Shown in pieces: positions 1-4,777 of a stretch of DNA of 11,441 nucleotides. Position 1 is the first letter of the stretch, and each line of letters begins with the position of its first letter. The notes below the pieces were generated by a model that saw only the letters and a list, made by a program, of their open reading frames with translations, made no database searches and had not been told where the DNA came from. Source of the stretch: TH-plancto1 sp031431195. GTDB taxonomy: Bacteria; Planctomycetota; Planctomycetia; Planctomycetales; Planctomycetaceae. The stretch spans positions 1 to 11,441 of the forward strand of contig JANPCU010000049.1 of NCBI GenBank assembly GCA_031431195.1, in the 5' to 3' direction. The translations under genes and the position numbers were made by a program.

Positions 1-329
1 TGGTGCGGGACCAGCGTCATACGGGGACATGACGTATTCCCCGGGTTGGGCCGGAATCTTTCTGGTCGGCGAGGGAAAAGAGTAGAAACGCAGAGGACGC
101 GGACAATCTTTCGGGGGTAAGTGAGGCTGCCTCCCGGTCGACGGCACGTCTCTGCTCATTTCTGTTTCTCGCCGATCTTTTCACTGCGTTCTTTGCGTCC
201 TCTGCGTTTCACACTCCCCCGGATTGAAGGCTGGGCGGAGTTCCGTATGCCATCGCTTCAAAGGGAATGTGCGTCTCGCACTCAGGAGTCTTGGAGGTCG
301 ACTTCTGGTCTTGACTTAAACTGAGATAC
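1..329. other. Upstream stretch, mostly non-coding, possible cut gene edge
   Basis: I see no convincing complete gene here. Two weak readings touch the left edge. On the plus strand, frame 2 is open from base 2 to a TAG at 83-85, with a tail reading GDMTYSPGWAGIFLVGEGKE, which could be the C-terminus of a gene cut by the window. On the minus strand an ATG at 30-28 with GGGGA about 8 bases upstream would begin MSPYDAGPAP and run off the edge. Only one can be real and I cannot choose. From 85 to 210 the stretch holds an inverted repeat, which argues for intergenic DNA. Bases 211-329 hold nothing I recognise. The open reading at 121-324 has no ribosome site and a composition unlike the neighbouring genes. 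Confidence 0.35.
85..210. repeat. Inverted repeat with GCGTCCTCTGCGTTTC arms
   Basis: The 16-base arms at 85-100 and 195-210 are perfect reverse complements, separated by 94 bases. The arm sequence, alternating CGCAGAGGACGC, resembles the purine-rich tandem words found in dispersed intergenic repeats of many environmental bacteria; that is from memory. A second repeat of similar style (CACGGAGGCACGGAGG) flanks the gap at 11018-11257, so this may be one family or habit. No reading frame or terminator tract is linked to it. Confidence 0.7.
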
Positions 330-358
330 TTGAAATCAATTCTCAAAAGAGGGATACT
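330..358 (+). promoter_or_regulatory. Candidate sigma70-type promoter for the DksA-like gene
   Basis: A TTGAAA hexamer at 330-335 is followed, after a 17-base spacer, by GATACT at 353-358. That is five of six and four of six matches to the vegetative consensus. Transcription would begin near 365, leaving a leader of about 37 bases before the ATG at 403. A second TTGACT at 311-316 has no good partner hexamer. The words GAGATACTTGAAA and GGGATACTCAAA form a loose direct repeat across the site, which could be an operator half-site pair. Confidence 0.45.
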
Positions 359-402
359 CAAACCTCCTCTTTGGATCGCACCTCTACGGAAACGAGCTTC
401 TC

Positions 403-795
403 ATGCTCAAGCAGAACGAAATGGAAACGTTCCGGTCGCAGCTGTTGCTCCTGCAATCAAGAATTCAGGGCGACGTCGACCATCTTTCCAACGGGGCGCT
501 TGATTCAGGAGGGGGGGATTCGAAAAGCCCAACACATATGGCCGAACTCGGCACTGAGACATACGAGCAAGAGTTCTCCATCCGCATGATGGAGAACGAT
601 CAGGATGTGCTGGACGAGATTCGGGCCGCCTTGATTCGGATTGAAGAGGGAACATTCGGCCAGTGTCAGAGCTGTATGGAGGAAGGGCGTCCAGCCTCGA
701 AGGTCTGGATTCCGAAGGTGCGGTTGAAGTACCTGCCGTATGCTCGGAACTGCATTGAGTGCGAGCGGCAACGCGAAGGACACTTCGTCCGCTAG
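403..795 (+). CDS. TraR/DksA-family zinc-finger transcription regulator
   Basis: A 130-residue protein of the TraR/DksA family, whose members enter the RNA polymerase secondary channel and adjust initiation, often together with ppGpp. Residues 1-80 are mostly helical and fit the coiled-coil arm (for example FSIRMMENDQDVLDEIRAAL at 59-78). A four-cysteine zinc finger follows, with C88-x2-C91 and C117-x2-C120. The RIEEGTFGQC approach and the C-terminal CIEC are typical of the family. The spacing between cysteine pairs is 25 residues, against 17 in Escherichia coli DksA, so the finger carries an insert (around EEGRPASKVW). I do not see the two-aspartate arm tip of classical DksA; the equivalent stretch reads ELGTETYEQEF. 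The start at 403 has a GAG six bases upstream; the in-frame ATG at 421 is an alternative. A hairpin repeat begins four bases after the stop. Family assignment is firm; the regulon is unknown. Confidence 0.9.
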   Translation: MLKQNEMETFRSQLLLLQSRIQGDVDHLSNGALDSGGGDSKSPTHMAELGTETYEQEFSIRMMENDQDVLDEIRAALIRIEEGTFGQCQSCMEEGRPASKVWIPKVRLKYLPYARNCIECERQREGHFVR

Positions 796-799
796 TGCC

Positions 800-869
800 G
801 GCCGTGGGATCGGCTTCCAGCCTGTCATCCCCTTTGAAGTATGACAGGCTGGAAGCCGATCCCACGGCC
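800..869. repeat. Perfect hairpin repeat, 29-bp arms
   Basis: Arms at 800-828 and 841-869 are exact reverse complements around a 12-base loop. The arm contains GGCTGGAAGCCGATCCCACG (847-866), and a 19/20 copy of that word sits at 4679-4698. Read in reverse, the word encodes GIGFQPV, a peptide I recall in spurious short planctomycete proteins, which fits a dispersed repeat. It lies four bases after the DksA-like stop and 24 bases before the exonuclease start, so in RNA it would form a very stable stem between the two messages. There is no U-tract, so it is not a classical terminator. Confidence 0.9.
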
Positions 870-893
870 CCTCATTCGATCGCGGGAGATCCC

Positions 894-1724
894 ATGGCCA
901 GCCCGCAGAATGTCTCTTATTTGATCTTCGACATCGAAACGGTGGCCGATGGGGCGCTGGTGTCGAAGATTCGCTTTCCGAAAGAGTCGCTGGAGCCGCA
1001 GGCGGCGACGACTCGCTATCGAGCGGAGTTGATGGCGCAATTCGGCAAGGACATCTTGCCACATACGTTTATGATCCCGGCGTGTGTGGTGGTGGCTAAG
1101 GTCGGACCAGATTTTCGGTTGATCGATCTCGTGGCTCTCGACGAGCCGCAGTTCCGCCCCCATCAGATTGTGAAAGCGTTCTGGCAGGGCTGGAAGCATT
1201 ACTCGAAGCCGGTCCTCGTGACATTTAATGGGCGCGGGTACGACGTGCCGGTCCTGGAGATGGCGGCTTACCGCTATGGAATGAGCATCCCGGAATGGTT
1301 CAACGTCGGGGCGCACTCTTATGAGCAGTCCCGCAATCGGTACAACATCACCTCGCATCTCGATCTGAGTGATTTGATTTCCAACTTCGGAGCGGTGCGG
1401 CAGAGCGGGGGACTTAATTTGCTGGCCAATCTCCTCGGCAAGCCGGGTAAGTCCGGGATCGACGGGTCGCAGGTCCAGGACTACTTCGACGCCGGTAAAA
1501 TCCAGGAGATCGTCGACTACTGCCGCTGCGATGTCCTCGACACCTATTTCGTCTTCCTCCGCAGCCGCGTCCTGCTCGGGCGGCTGACTCTGGACGAGGA
1601 GCAGAAAATCGTGGCCGAGACCAAAATCTGGATCGAGGCGCGAGTCGACCAACAGCCAGGACTGAAGCACTATTTGCAACACTGGGGAGACTGGCAGCCG
1701 CCCGAGGCCGCTCCTCTGGCTTAG
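894..1724 (+). CDS. DEDDy 3'-5' exonuclease, PolB-like stand-alone domain
   Basis: A 276-residue predicted 3'-5' exonuclease with the RNase H-like fold of the proofreading domain in family B DNA polymerases, but with no polymerase attached. The three exonuclease motifs are visible: Exo I as FDIET with D13 and E15, Exo II as FNGRGYDVPVL with D117, and Exo III as YCRCD with Y209 and D213, which makes it the DEDDy type. The length matches the stand-alone family I know as DNA_pol_B_exo2 (PF10108). The start at 894 is chosen because GGGAG (884-888) sits five bases upstream; a longer reading would run back through the hairpin at 800-869 and overlap the upstream gene. No signal peptide is seen, so it should be cytoplasmic and act on DNA or RNA 3' ends. 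The true substrate cannot be told from sequence. Confidence 0.88.
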   Translation: MASPQNVSYLIFDIETVADGALVSKIRFPKESLEPQAATTRYRAELMAQFGKDILPHTFMIPACVVVAKVGPDFRLIDLVALDEPQFRPHQIVKAFWQGWKHYSKPVLVTFNGRGYDVPVLEMAAYRYGMSIPEWFNVGAHSYEQSRNRYNITSHLDLSDLISNFGAVRQSGGLNLLANLLGKPGKSGIDGSQVQDYFDAGKIQEIVDYCRCDVLDTYFVFLRSRVLLGRLTLDEEQKIVAETKIWIEARVDQQPGLKHYLQHWGDWQPPEAAPLA

Positions 1725-1734
1725 ACAAATTCCC

Positions 1735-1766
1735 AAGCCCAGTGGTTGCAACCACTGAGCTTTTTT
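1735..1766 (+). terminator. Rho-independent terminator after the exonuclease gene
   Basis: The palindrome CAGTGGTTGCAACCACTG (1740-1757) is perfect. The stem extends outward through A-T and G-C pairs at 1735-1738 and 1759-1762 after one mismatch, and runs straight into six T residues at 1761-1766. It starts 11 bases after the stop codon, the expected place for the exonuclease transcript to end. Confidence 0.8.
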
Positions 1767-2035
1767 CGGCATATCGCATATGAGTGTGGTCACTTACGTA
1801 GATTGCAATTCTCATTTCTTGTTCTACGACTTGGCGAAACTCCTCTTCGATCTTGAAGAAATCCCCCTTTTTCCTGTGCCGGAACATCCACCCCAGCCGA
1901 ATTAACCAGAATAGTTGATGTCGTCGGAGCAATCCGACCGATCATATCCATGACGAACCGTCATACGGTCAAGATCACCGGTTCCCGGTTGGGGCATGAA
2001 GCCCTGGACCAAAGAACTCTGAAGGAGTCAGTTTC
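1767..2035 (+). promoter_or_regulatory. Leader of the BON-domain gene with serial small hairpins
   Basis: No gene is supported here. Four short perfect stems occur in a row close to the start codon: GTCGGA-GCAA-TCCGAC (1923-1938, a GNRA-type loop), ATGACG-aac-CGTCAT (1950-1964), ACCGG-TTC-CCGGT (1977-1989) and GGGC-ATGAA-GCCC (1992-2004). They are followed by a strong ribosome site AAGGAG at 2022-2027, eight bases before the ATG. An ACTC at 2016-2019 could pair with GAGT at 2025-2028 and mask part of that site. This may be a structured 5' untranslated region; I recognise no known riboswitch. I found no convincing promoter hexamers. Confidence 0.35.
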
Positions 2036-3223
2036 ATGCTTCTGCCACGGAAATGGGTGCTGTCCCTGGGACTGCTCGCAACAGTCCCCAGCATTGCGCT
2101 GGCCGGGCCGTTTGACGGAAAATCGAAGTCGAACGCTCGTCCTGCCGCAAAAACAGCTGTACGCCCGGAGGCCCCGGCCACCAAGGCGGCTGCTCAGCGG
2201 TCCAATGATGACATCGCTCAAGATGTCGCTCGAGGAATGAAGGCCGCGGGCCTGAAGGGCAAGGGGATTCAGATCGAAGTGGTGGATGGCGTGGCCTCCC
2301 TCACCGGTCAGATTCTCAACACCGAGCAACTCGCCAAGGCGACCCAGGTCGCCTCCCGAGTTCCCGGTATCGATTCGGTCGACAACCAGTTGACCGCGAT
2401 CCAGTCCTCGGCTCCCACCCGGACCGCCAGCCGCCAACCGATTCAGCAGGTCGAGTTCGAGCAACAGGCTGCTCCCTCGGATGCTGCCCCTTCCAATCAG
2501 GAAGTGGCCCAAGGGATCGCCGACGAACTCGCGGAAGCGGGACTCAGCGGCTACGACATCGAAATCCGCTTCAAGAACGGTACCTGCACGTTAGGTGGTA
2601 GTGTCTCCCATCCCGCCGAAGCCGCCCGGGCTCAACAGGCCGCCGAAAGCGTCAGTGGAGTGCAGCAGGTCGCCAATCAGTTGACGGTCGGTGGTCAAGC
2701 CGCTCCTCAGCAGGCTCGCCGTCCGGCCTACCCGAACGGTCTCGCCGTCGGCGAAGGCCAGTTGCCACCCGGCTTGCCGCCGCAAGCGATGGGCCAAAAC
2801 CCACAGATTCAGCAGATGCAGATGCAGCAGATGCAACAGGCTCGCATGCAGCAGATGCAGCTGGCCCAAATGCAACAGGGCGGTCCCGGCATGGACGGTT
2901 CCCCCATGGGAGCCCCCGGCATGGGTGGTCATCCCGGTGGAGGCGTCTCGCAGGCTGGTGGACACATGATGTACAACCAGCCGAACGTCCCCGAATACGC
3001 CTGGCCGACGTACGCTCAGAACGACAACTACGCCGCTGTGACCTATCCGGGTCAGTATGATGCGAGTGCCTTCCCGTACATCGGTCCGTTCTACCCGTAC
3101 CCACAAGTTCCCCTCAACTGGCGTCAATCGACGCTGGAGTGGAAAGACGGCACGTGGAATCTGCGGTTCAGCACCCGCACCGATAAGTGGTGGTGGTTCA
3201 TGAGCCCCAAGAACTGGGACTGA
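2036..3223 (+). CDS. Secreted protein with two BON domains
   Basis: A 395-residue exported protein. Residues 1-23 form a signal peptide: a basic start, a hydrophobic core and an ALA cleavage site before G24. Two BON domains follow, at about 57-121 and 154-218, each with the family's pattern of a helix, the core (VDGVASLTGQ; KNGTCTLGGSV) and a closing helix ending in VDNQLT or VANQLT. BON domains are thought to bind phospholipid or envelope surfaces. Residues 255-281 are a glutamine-methionine run, 282-310 are glycine-rich, and the C-terminus (about 316-395) is rich in Tyr, Pro and Trp with YPQVPLNWRQSTLEWKDG. I recall a similar C-terminal segment in other planctomycete exported proteins. A strong AAGGAG fixes the start, and a terminator follows, so it is probably transcribed alone. 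An envelope role is inferred; no enzyme motif is present. Confidence 0.88.
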   Translation: MLLPRKWVLSLGLLATVPSIALAGPFDGKSKSNARPAAKTAVRPEAPATKAAAQRSNDDIAQDVARGMKAAGLKGKGIQIEVVDGVASLTGQILNTEQLAKATQVASRVPGIDSVDNQLTAIQSSAPTRTASRQPIQQVEFEQQAAPSDAAPSNQEVAQGIADELAEAGLSGYDIEIRFKNGTCTLGGSVSHPAEAARAQQAAESVSGVQQVANQLTVGGQAAPQQARRPAYPNGLAVGEGQLPPGLPPQAMGQNPQIQQMQMQQMQQARMQQMQLAQMQQGGPGMDGSPMGAPGMGGHPGGGVSQAGGHMMYNQPNVPEYAWPTYAQNDNYAAVTYPGQYDASAFPYIGPFYPYPQVPLNWRQSTLEWKDGTWNLRFSTRTDKWWWFMSPKNWD

Positions 3224-3276
3224 CCCCTCGCGGGGATAGCCCCAGCGGCCTCTGGCCGGACCGGACATCAACGATG

Positions 3277-3315
3277 CCCTCGTGACGAATTTCGTCACGA
3301 GGGTGTTTTCGTTTT
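3277..3315 (+). terminator. Rho-independent terminator after the BON gene
   Basis: A perfect stem is formed by 13-base arms at 3277-3289 and 3291-3303 (CCCTCGTGACGAA and its complement), followed by TGTTTTCGTTTT. It lies 53 bases after the stop. The minus-strand side has no T-rich tail, so it should act mainly on plus-strand transcription and would shield the convergent gene at 3380-3946. Confidence 0.8.
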
Positions 3316-3379
3316 GAGTCGTCAGACCGTTTAGCCGCGACGCGAAGTCTTCGAAGCGGAGCGCTCGCCCGCGTTCAAC

Positions 3380-3946
3380 TCACTTCGCCCACTCGGGCAC
3401 CGTAAACAACTCGATCACTGGCACGCGAAATCCCGGGAGCGCGGGGACGCTTTCCAGCATCTCGCCTGAACGCAGTAATGTCTCCCCCTGGCGATCCCAG
3501 ATCTGCACGGTCTTCGATTTAAGATCGATCGTCCAGATCGATGGCACTCCCCAGTGCAGCAGTTGAGCGAGCCGCAGTTCCAGCCCCTGCTGGCGATCCG
3601 GGGTCGAGAGAATCTCCATAGCGAGCGCCGGAACCGTCTCAGTCACCGCGTTGTCCGACTCCGCAAACCGCAATCCGGTGAGGAACAGACTCACCGCCGG
3701 GAAGTAGACCGTGTCTGGCTGGCGAGCCACATGCAACCCGAGATCGAAGCAGGCATACCCGGCCTCGACCTGATGAAAATAGGTCGCCAGAGCCTTCGAG
3801 AGATTCAGCACCACCGTCCCGTGATCGACATCGGGCGGCTCCAGAAACACCGGCACCCCGGCATGCAGCTCCGCCCACTGCCCTCCTTCGGGCATCTCGC
3901 CCCGCTGGTCGAGGAATTGCTCAACAGTCATCGCCACTTGGATCAT
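3380..3946 (-). CDS. Uma2-family PD-(D/E)XK protein, active site altered
   Basis: A 188-residue member of the Uma2 (DUF820) family, restriction-endonuclease-fold proteins that are very abundant in cyanobacteria and planctomycetes and mostly without known function. The fold markers are an N-terminal MTVEQFLD segment, MEILSTPDR near 110, and the closing HWGVPSIWTIDLKSKTVQIW (131-150). The usual catalytic set looks changed. The aspartate of the PDV motif is alanine (FPAVSLF, A84), the glutamate is kept (E111), and the lysine eight residues before the GV of the last motif is arginine (R125). The protein may therefore be inactive as a nuclease. The start at 3946 is preferred for its position ahead of MTVEQFLD and an AGAGAG just upstream; 4012 and 4183 are longer options. 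A TATACT on the minus strand (4024-4019) could be its -10 box. Confidence 0.82.
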   Translation of the reverse strand: MIQVAMTVEQFLDQRGEMPEGGQWAELHAGVPVFLEPPDVDHGTVVLNLSKALATYFHQVEAGYACFDLGLHVARQPDTVYFPAVSLFLTGLRFAESDNAVTETVPALAMEILSTPDRQQGLELRLAQLLHWGVPSIWTIDLKSKTVQIWDRQGETLLRSGEMLESVPALPGFRVPVIELFTVPEWAK

Positions 3947-4013
3947 GTTGACTCTCTGGCACACGCGCCCCACTGAGACTCGGACTCGCCCCGCAGACTG
4001 CGGACCGGACATG

Positions 4014-4031
4014 ATGTGAGTATACTCACAT
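4014..4031. promoter_or_regulatory. 18-bp perfect palindrome, possible operator
   Basis: ATGTGAGTATACTCACAT is a perfect palindrome with no spacer, lying 68 bases upstream of the Uma2 start and 97 bases past the end of the next minus-strand gene. It contains TATACT on both strands, so a dimeric repressor bound here would cover a -10 element. I see no good -35 at 17 bases, and no regulator in the window is an obvious partner. Confidence 0.45.
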
Positions 4032-4127
4032 AGCCTGAAACGGAAGAGGATCTCGTCGAGAGGAGCCGGAGGTGAGGGCCGCACGCCGACAGACTCCCGC
4101 CGGGTGAGGTGGGGTGGCCCCGACAGA

Positions 4128-4397
4128 TTATCCATTAAGCCAGCTACAAATCCGCTTGATCGCCTCTTCCCCCAATTCGACAACCCCTTCGTCGCTTAGC
4201 TCATCGTCCCCTGTATCTCCTTTGTGCCATAGCTCGACGAACCAACCTGTGTCGTTTTCCGCAACGGAAATCTCCACTGCACGCAACGCTTTAGTGACGC
4301 ATAAAAATGTTGCTCGGTCACTACCAAGAAGTTGCAAATCGGGGTAAAGAGCCTCCAAATGAACCTTCATATCCATGATTGCTTGGTCTGGGTTCAT
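4128..4397 (-). CDS. Small protein of unknown function, 89 residues
   Basis: I do not recognise this protein. It is 89 residues, acidic, with no signal peptide or membrane segment. The sequence suggests a small alpha/beta fold: a helix (about 3-18), a strand pair around FLCVTKALRAVEISVAE (31-47) and GWFVELWHKG (51-60), an acidic loop DTGDDELSDEG, and a closing helix (74-87) ending in CSWLNG. The start at 4397 is well supported by GGAGGG eight bases upstream on the minus strand; a longer reading back to 4454 has no such support. It is divergent from the addB-like gene and upstream of the Uma2 gene on the same strand, but 181 bases separate them, so a shared transcript is unproven. It could be an immunity-like or housekeeping orphan; nothing decides this. 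Confidence 0.68.
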   Translation of the reverse strand: MNPDQAIMDMKVHLEALYPDLQLLGSDRATFLCVTKALRAVEISVAENDTGWFVELWHKGDTGDDELSDEGVVELGEEAIKRICSWLNG

Positions 4398-4405
4398 TGT
4401 TATTG

Positions 4406-4411
4406 CCCTCC
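4406..4411 (-). promoter_or_regulatory. Ribosome binding site deciding the 4397 start
   Basis: GGAGGG on the minus strand (CCCTCC on the plus strand) stands eight bases before the ATG at 4397. It is a near-perfect Shine-Dalgarno match and the main reason to call the 89-residue gene real and to place its start here. Confidence 0.65.
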
Positions 4412-4481
4412 GCTGGGTTGTGCAACAACAAGAGGATATGGAGGACCGACTCACCTTTCAATACCCCCTGTTCCTGCGTCA

Positions 4482-4507
4482 CTCAGACATCCAACGCGAT
4501 GTCTGGG
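4482..4507. repeat. Short inverted repeat, CAGACAT arms
   Basis: CAGACAT (4484-4490) and ATGTCTG (4499-4505) are exact complements around an 8-base loop, extended by a wobble pair and a C-G pair. It is the first of several hairpins that follow one another up to 4706 in the gap between the divergent genes. Confidence 0.55.
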
Positions 4508-4522
4508 ACATCTCGTCTTTGC

Positions 4523-4566
4523 CCCCAACGGGGTTGCGTCAGCGGTAGGACGCAACCTCGTTGGGG
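4523..4566. repeat. Hairpin repeat with 18-bp arms
   Basis: Arms at 4523-4540 and 4549-4566 match at 17 of 18 positions, with an 8-base loop AGCGGTAG. The left arm reads CCCCAACGGGGTTGCGTC. The single mismatch lies mid-stem. No T-tract follows on either side, so termination is unlikely; the form is that of a dispersed intergenic palindrome. Confidence 0.75.
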
Positions 4567-4592
4567 TTGGAACTCGCGTCATCGGTCGCAAT

Positions 4593-4625
4593 CCCAGGGT
4601 AACCCGCTGCGCGGGCAACCCTGGG
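4593..4625. repeat. Hairpin repeat, CCCAGGGT arms with GC-rich tip
   Basis: Arms at 4593-4607 and 4611-4625 match at 13 of 15 positions around a 3-base loop; the outer eight (CCCAGGGT/ACCCTGGG) and inner five (CCCGC/GCGGG) pairs are exact. The pattern of an outer CCCAGGGT box with a variable GC tip resembles palindromic repeats I recall from planctomycete genomes. Confidence 0.75.
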
Positions 4626-4636
4626 CTACGGGGCGT

Positions 4637-4651
4637 GACCCCTTCGGGGTC
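4637..4651. repeat. Short GACCCC/GGGGTC hairpin
   Basis: GACCCC at 4637-4642 and GGGGTC at 4646-4651 flank a TTC loop, 11 bases past the preceding repeat. On its own it could be chance in GC-rich DNA; its place in the series makes it worth listing. Confidence 0.4.
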
Positions 4652-4678
4652 GGGGCACCGACGTTTAAGATGCACACT

Positions 4679-4706
4679 GGCTGGAAGCCTATCCCACGAG
4701 CCAGCC
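4679..4706. repeat. Second copy of the GGCTGGAAGCC repeat word
   Basis: GGCTGGAAGCCTATCCCACG at 4679-4698 matches 847-866 at 19 of 20 positions. Here the long complementary arm is absent; only GGCTGG (4679-4684) and CCAGCC (4701-4706) can pair. It is a half-copy or decayed copy of the hairpin found after the DksA-like gene. Confidence 0.75.
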
Positions 4707-4745
4707 ACCGGCTTGCCCCTCCGCTCGTTATCATTCTGTCTGGCT

Positions 4746-4774
4746 CCCGACTCCAGCCCCCCGACTCCCGACTC
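4746..4774. repeat. Short direct repeats of CCCGACTC before addB
   Basis: Three copies of CCCGACTC lie at 4746-4753, 4760-4767 and 4767-4774, the last ending three bases before the addB start. They occupy the place where a ribosome site would be expected, and none is visible there. Confidence 0.55.
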
Positions 4775-4777
4775 AAT

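Noticed and set aside
800..869. Hairpin after the DksA-like gene as an intrinsic terminator
   Set aside because: The stem is strong but no T-tract follows on either side, and a copy of its core occurs elsewhere, so it is better called a repeat.
759..893. Earlier start of the exonuclease at 759
   Set aside because: It would overlap the DksA-like gene and translate the perfect hairpin at 800-869. The ATG at 894 has GGGAG at the right distance and leads directly into the Exo I motif.
1414..1932. Minus-strand reading frame starting MLRRHQLFW
   Set aside because: It runs antisense through the exonuclease gene and the terminator, has no clear ribosome site and turns into arginine-serine-rich shadow sequence.
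2811..2880. CAGATGCAG tandem repeat in the BON gene as a separate element
   Set aside because: It encodes the glutamine-methionine run within the frame and is adequately explained as low-complexity protein sequence.
3380..4128. Toxin-antitoxin pair formed by the 89-residue protein and the Uma2 gene
   Set aside because: The two genes are 181 bases apart with a palindrome and possible promoter between them, and neither resembles a known toxin or antitoxin.
4482..4706. CRISPR array or integron attC sites
   Set aside because: The repeats differ from one another in sequence and size, spacing is irregular, there are no spacers of constant length, and no cas or integrase gene is present.
4379..4777. 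In-frame extension of addB by 133 residues to an earlier ATG at 4379
   Set aside because: The extension crosses the array of inverted repeats and overlaps the start of the opposite-strand gene; its peptide is proline-, arginine- and cysteine-rich and unlike AddB. The AddB-like sequence begins at MPITRRFIDW.
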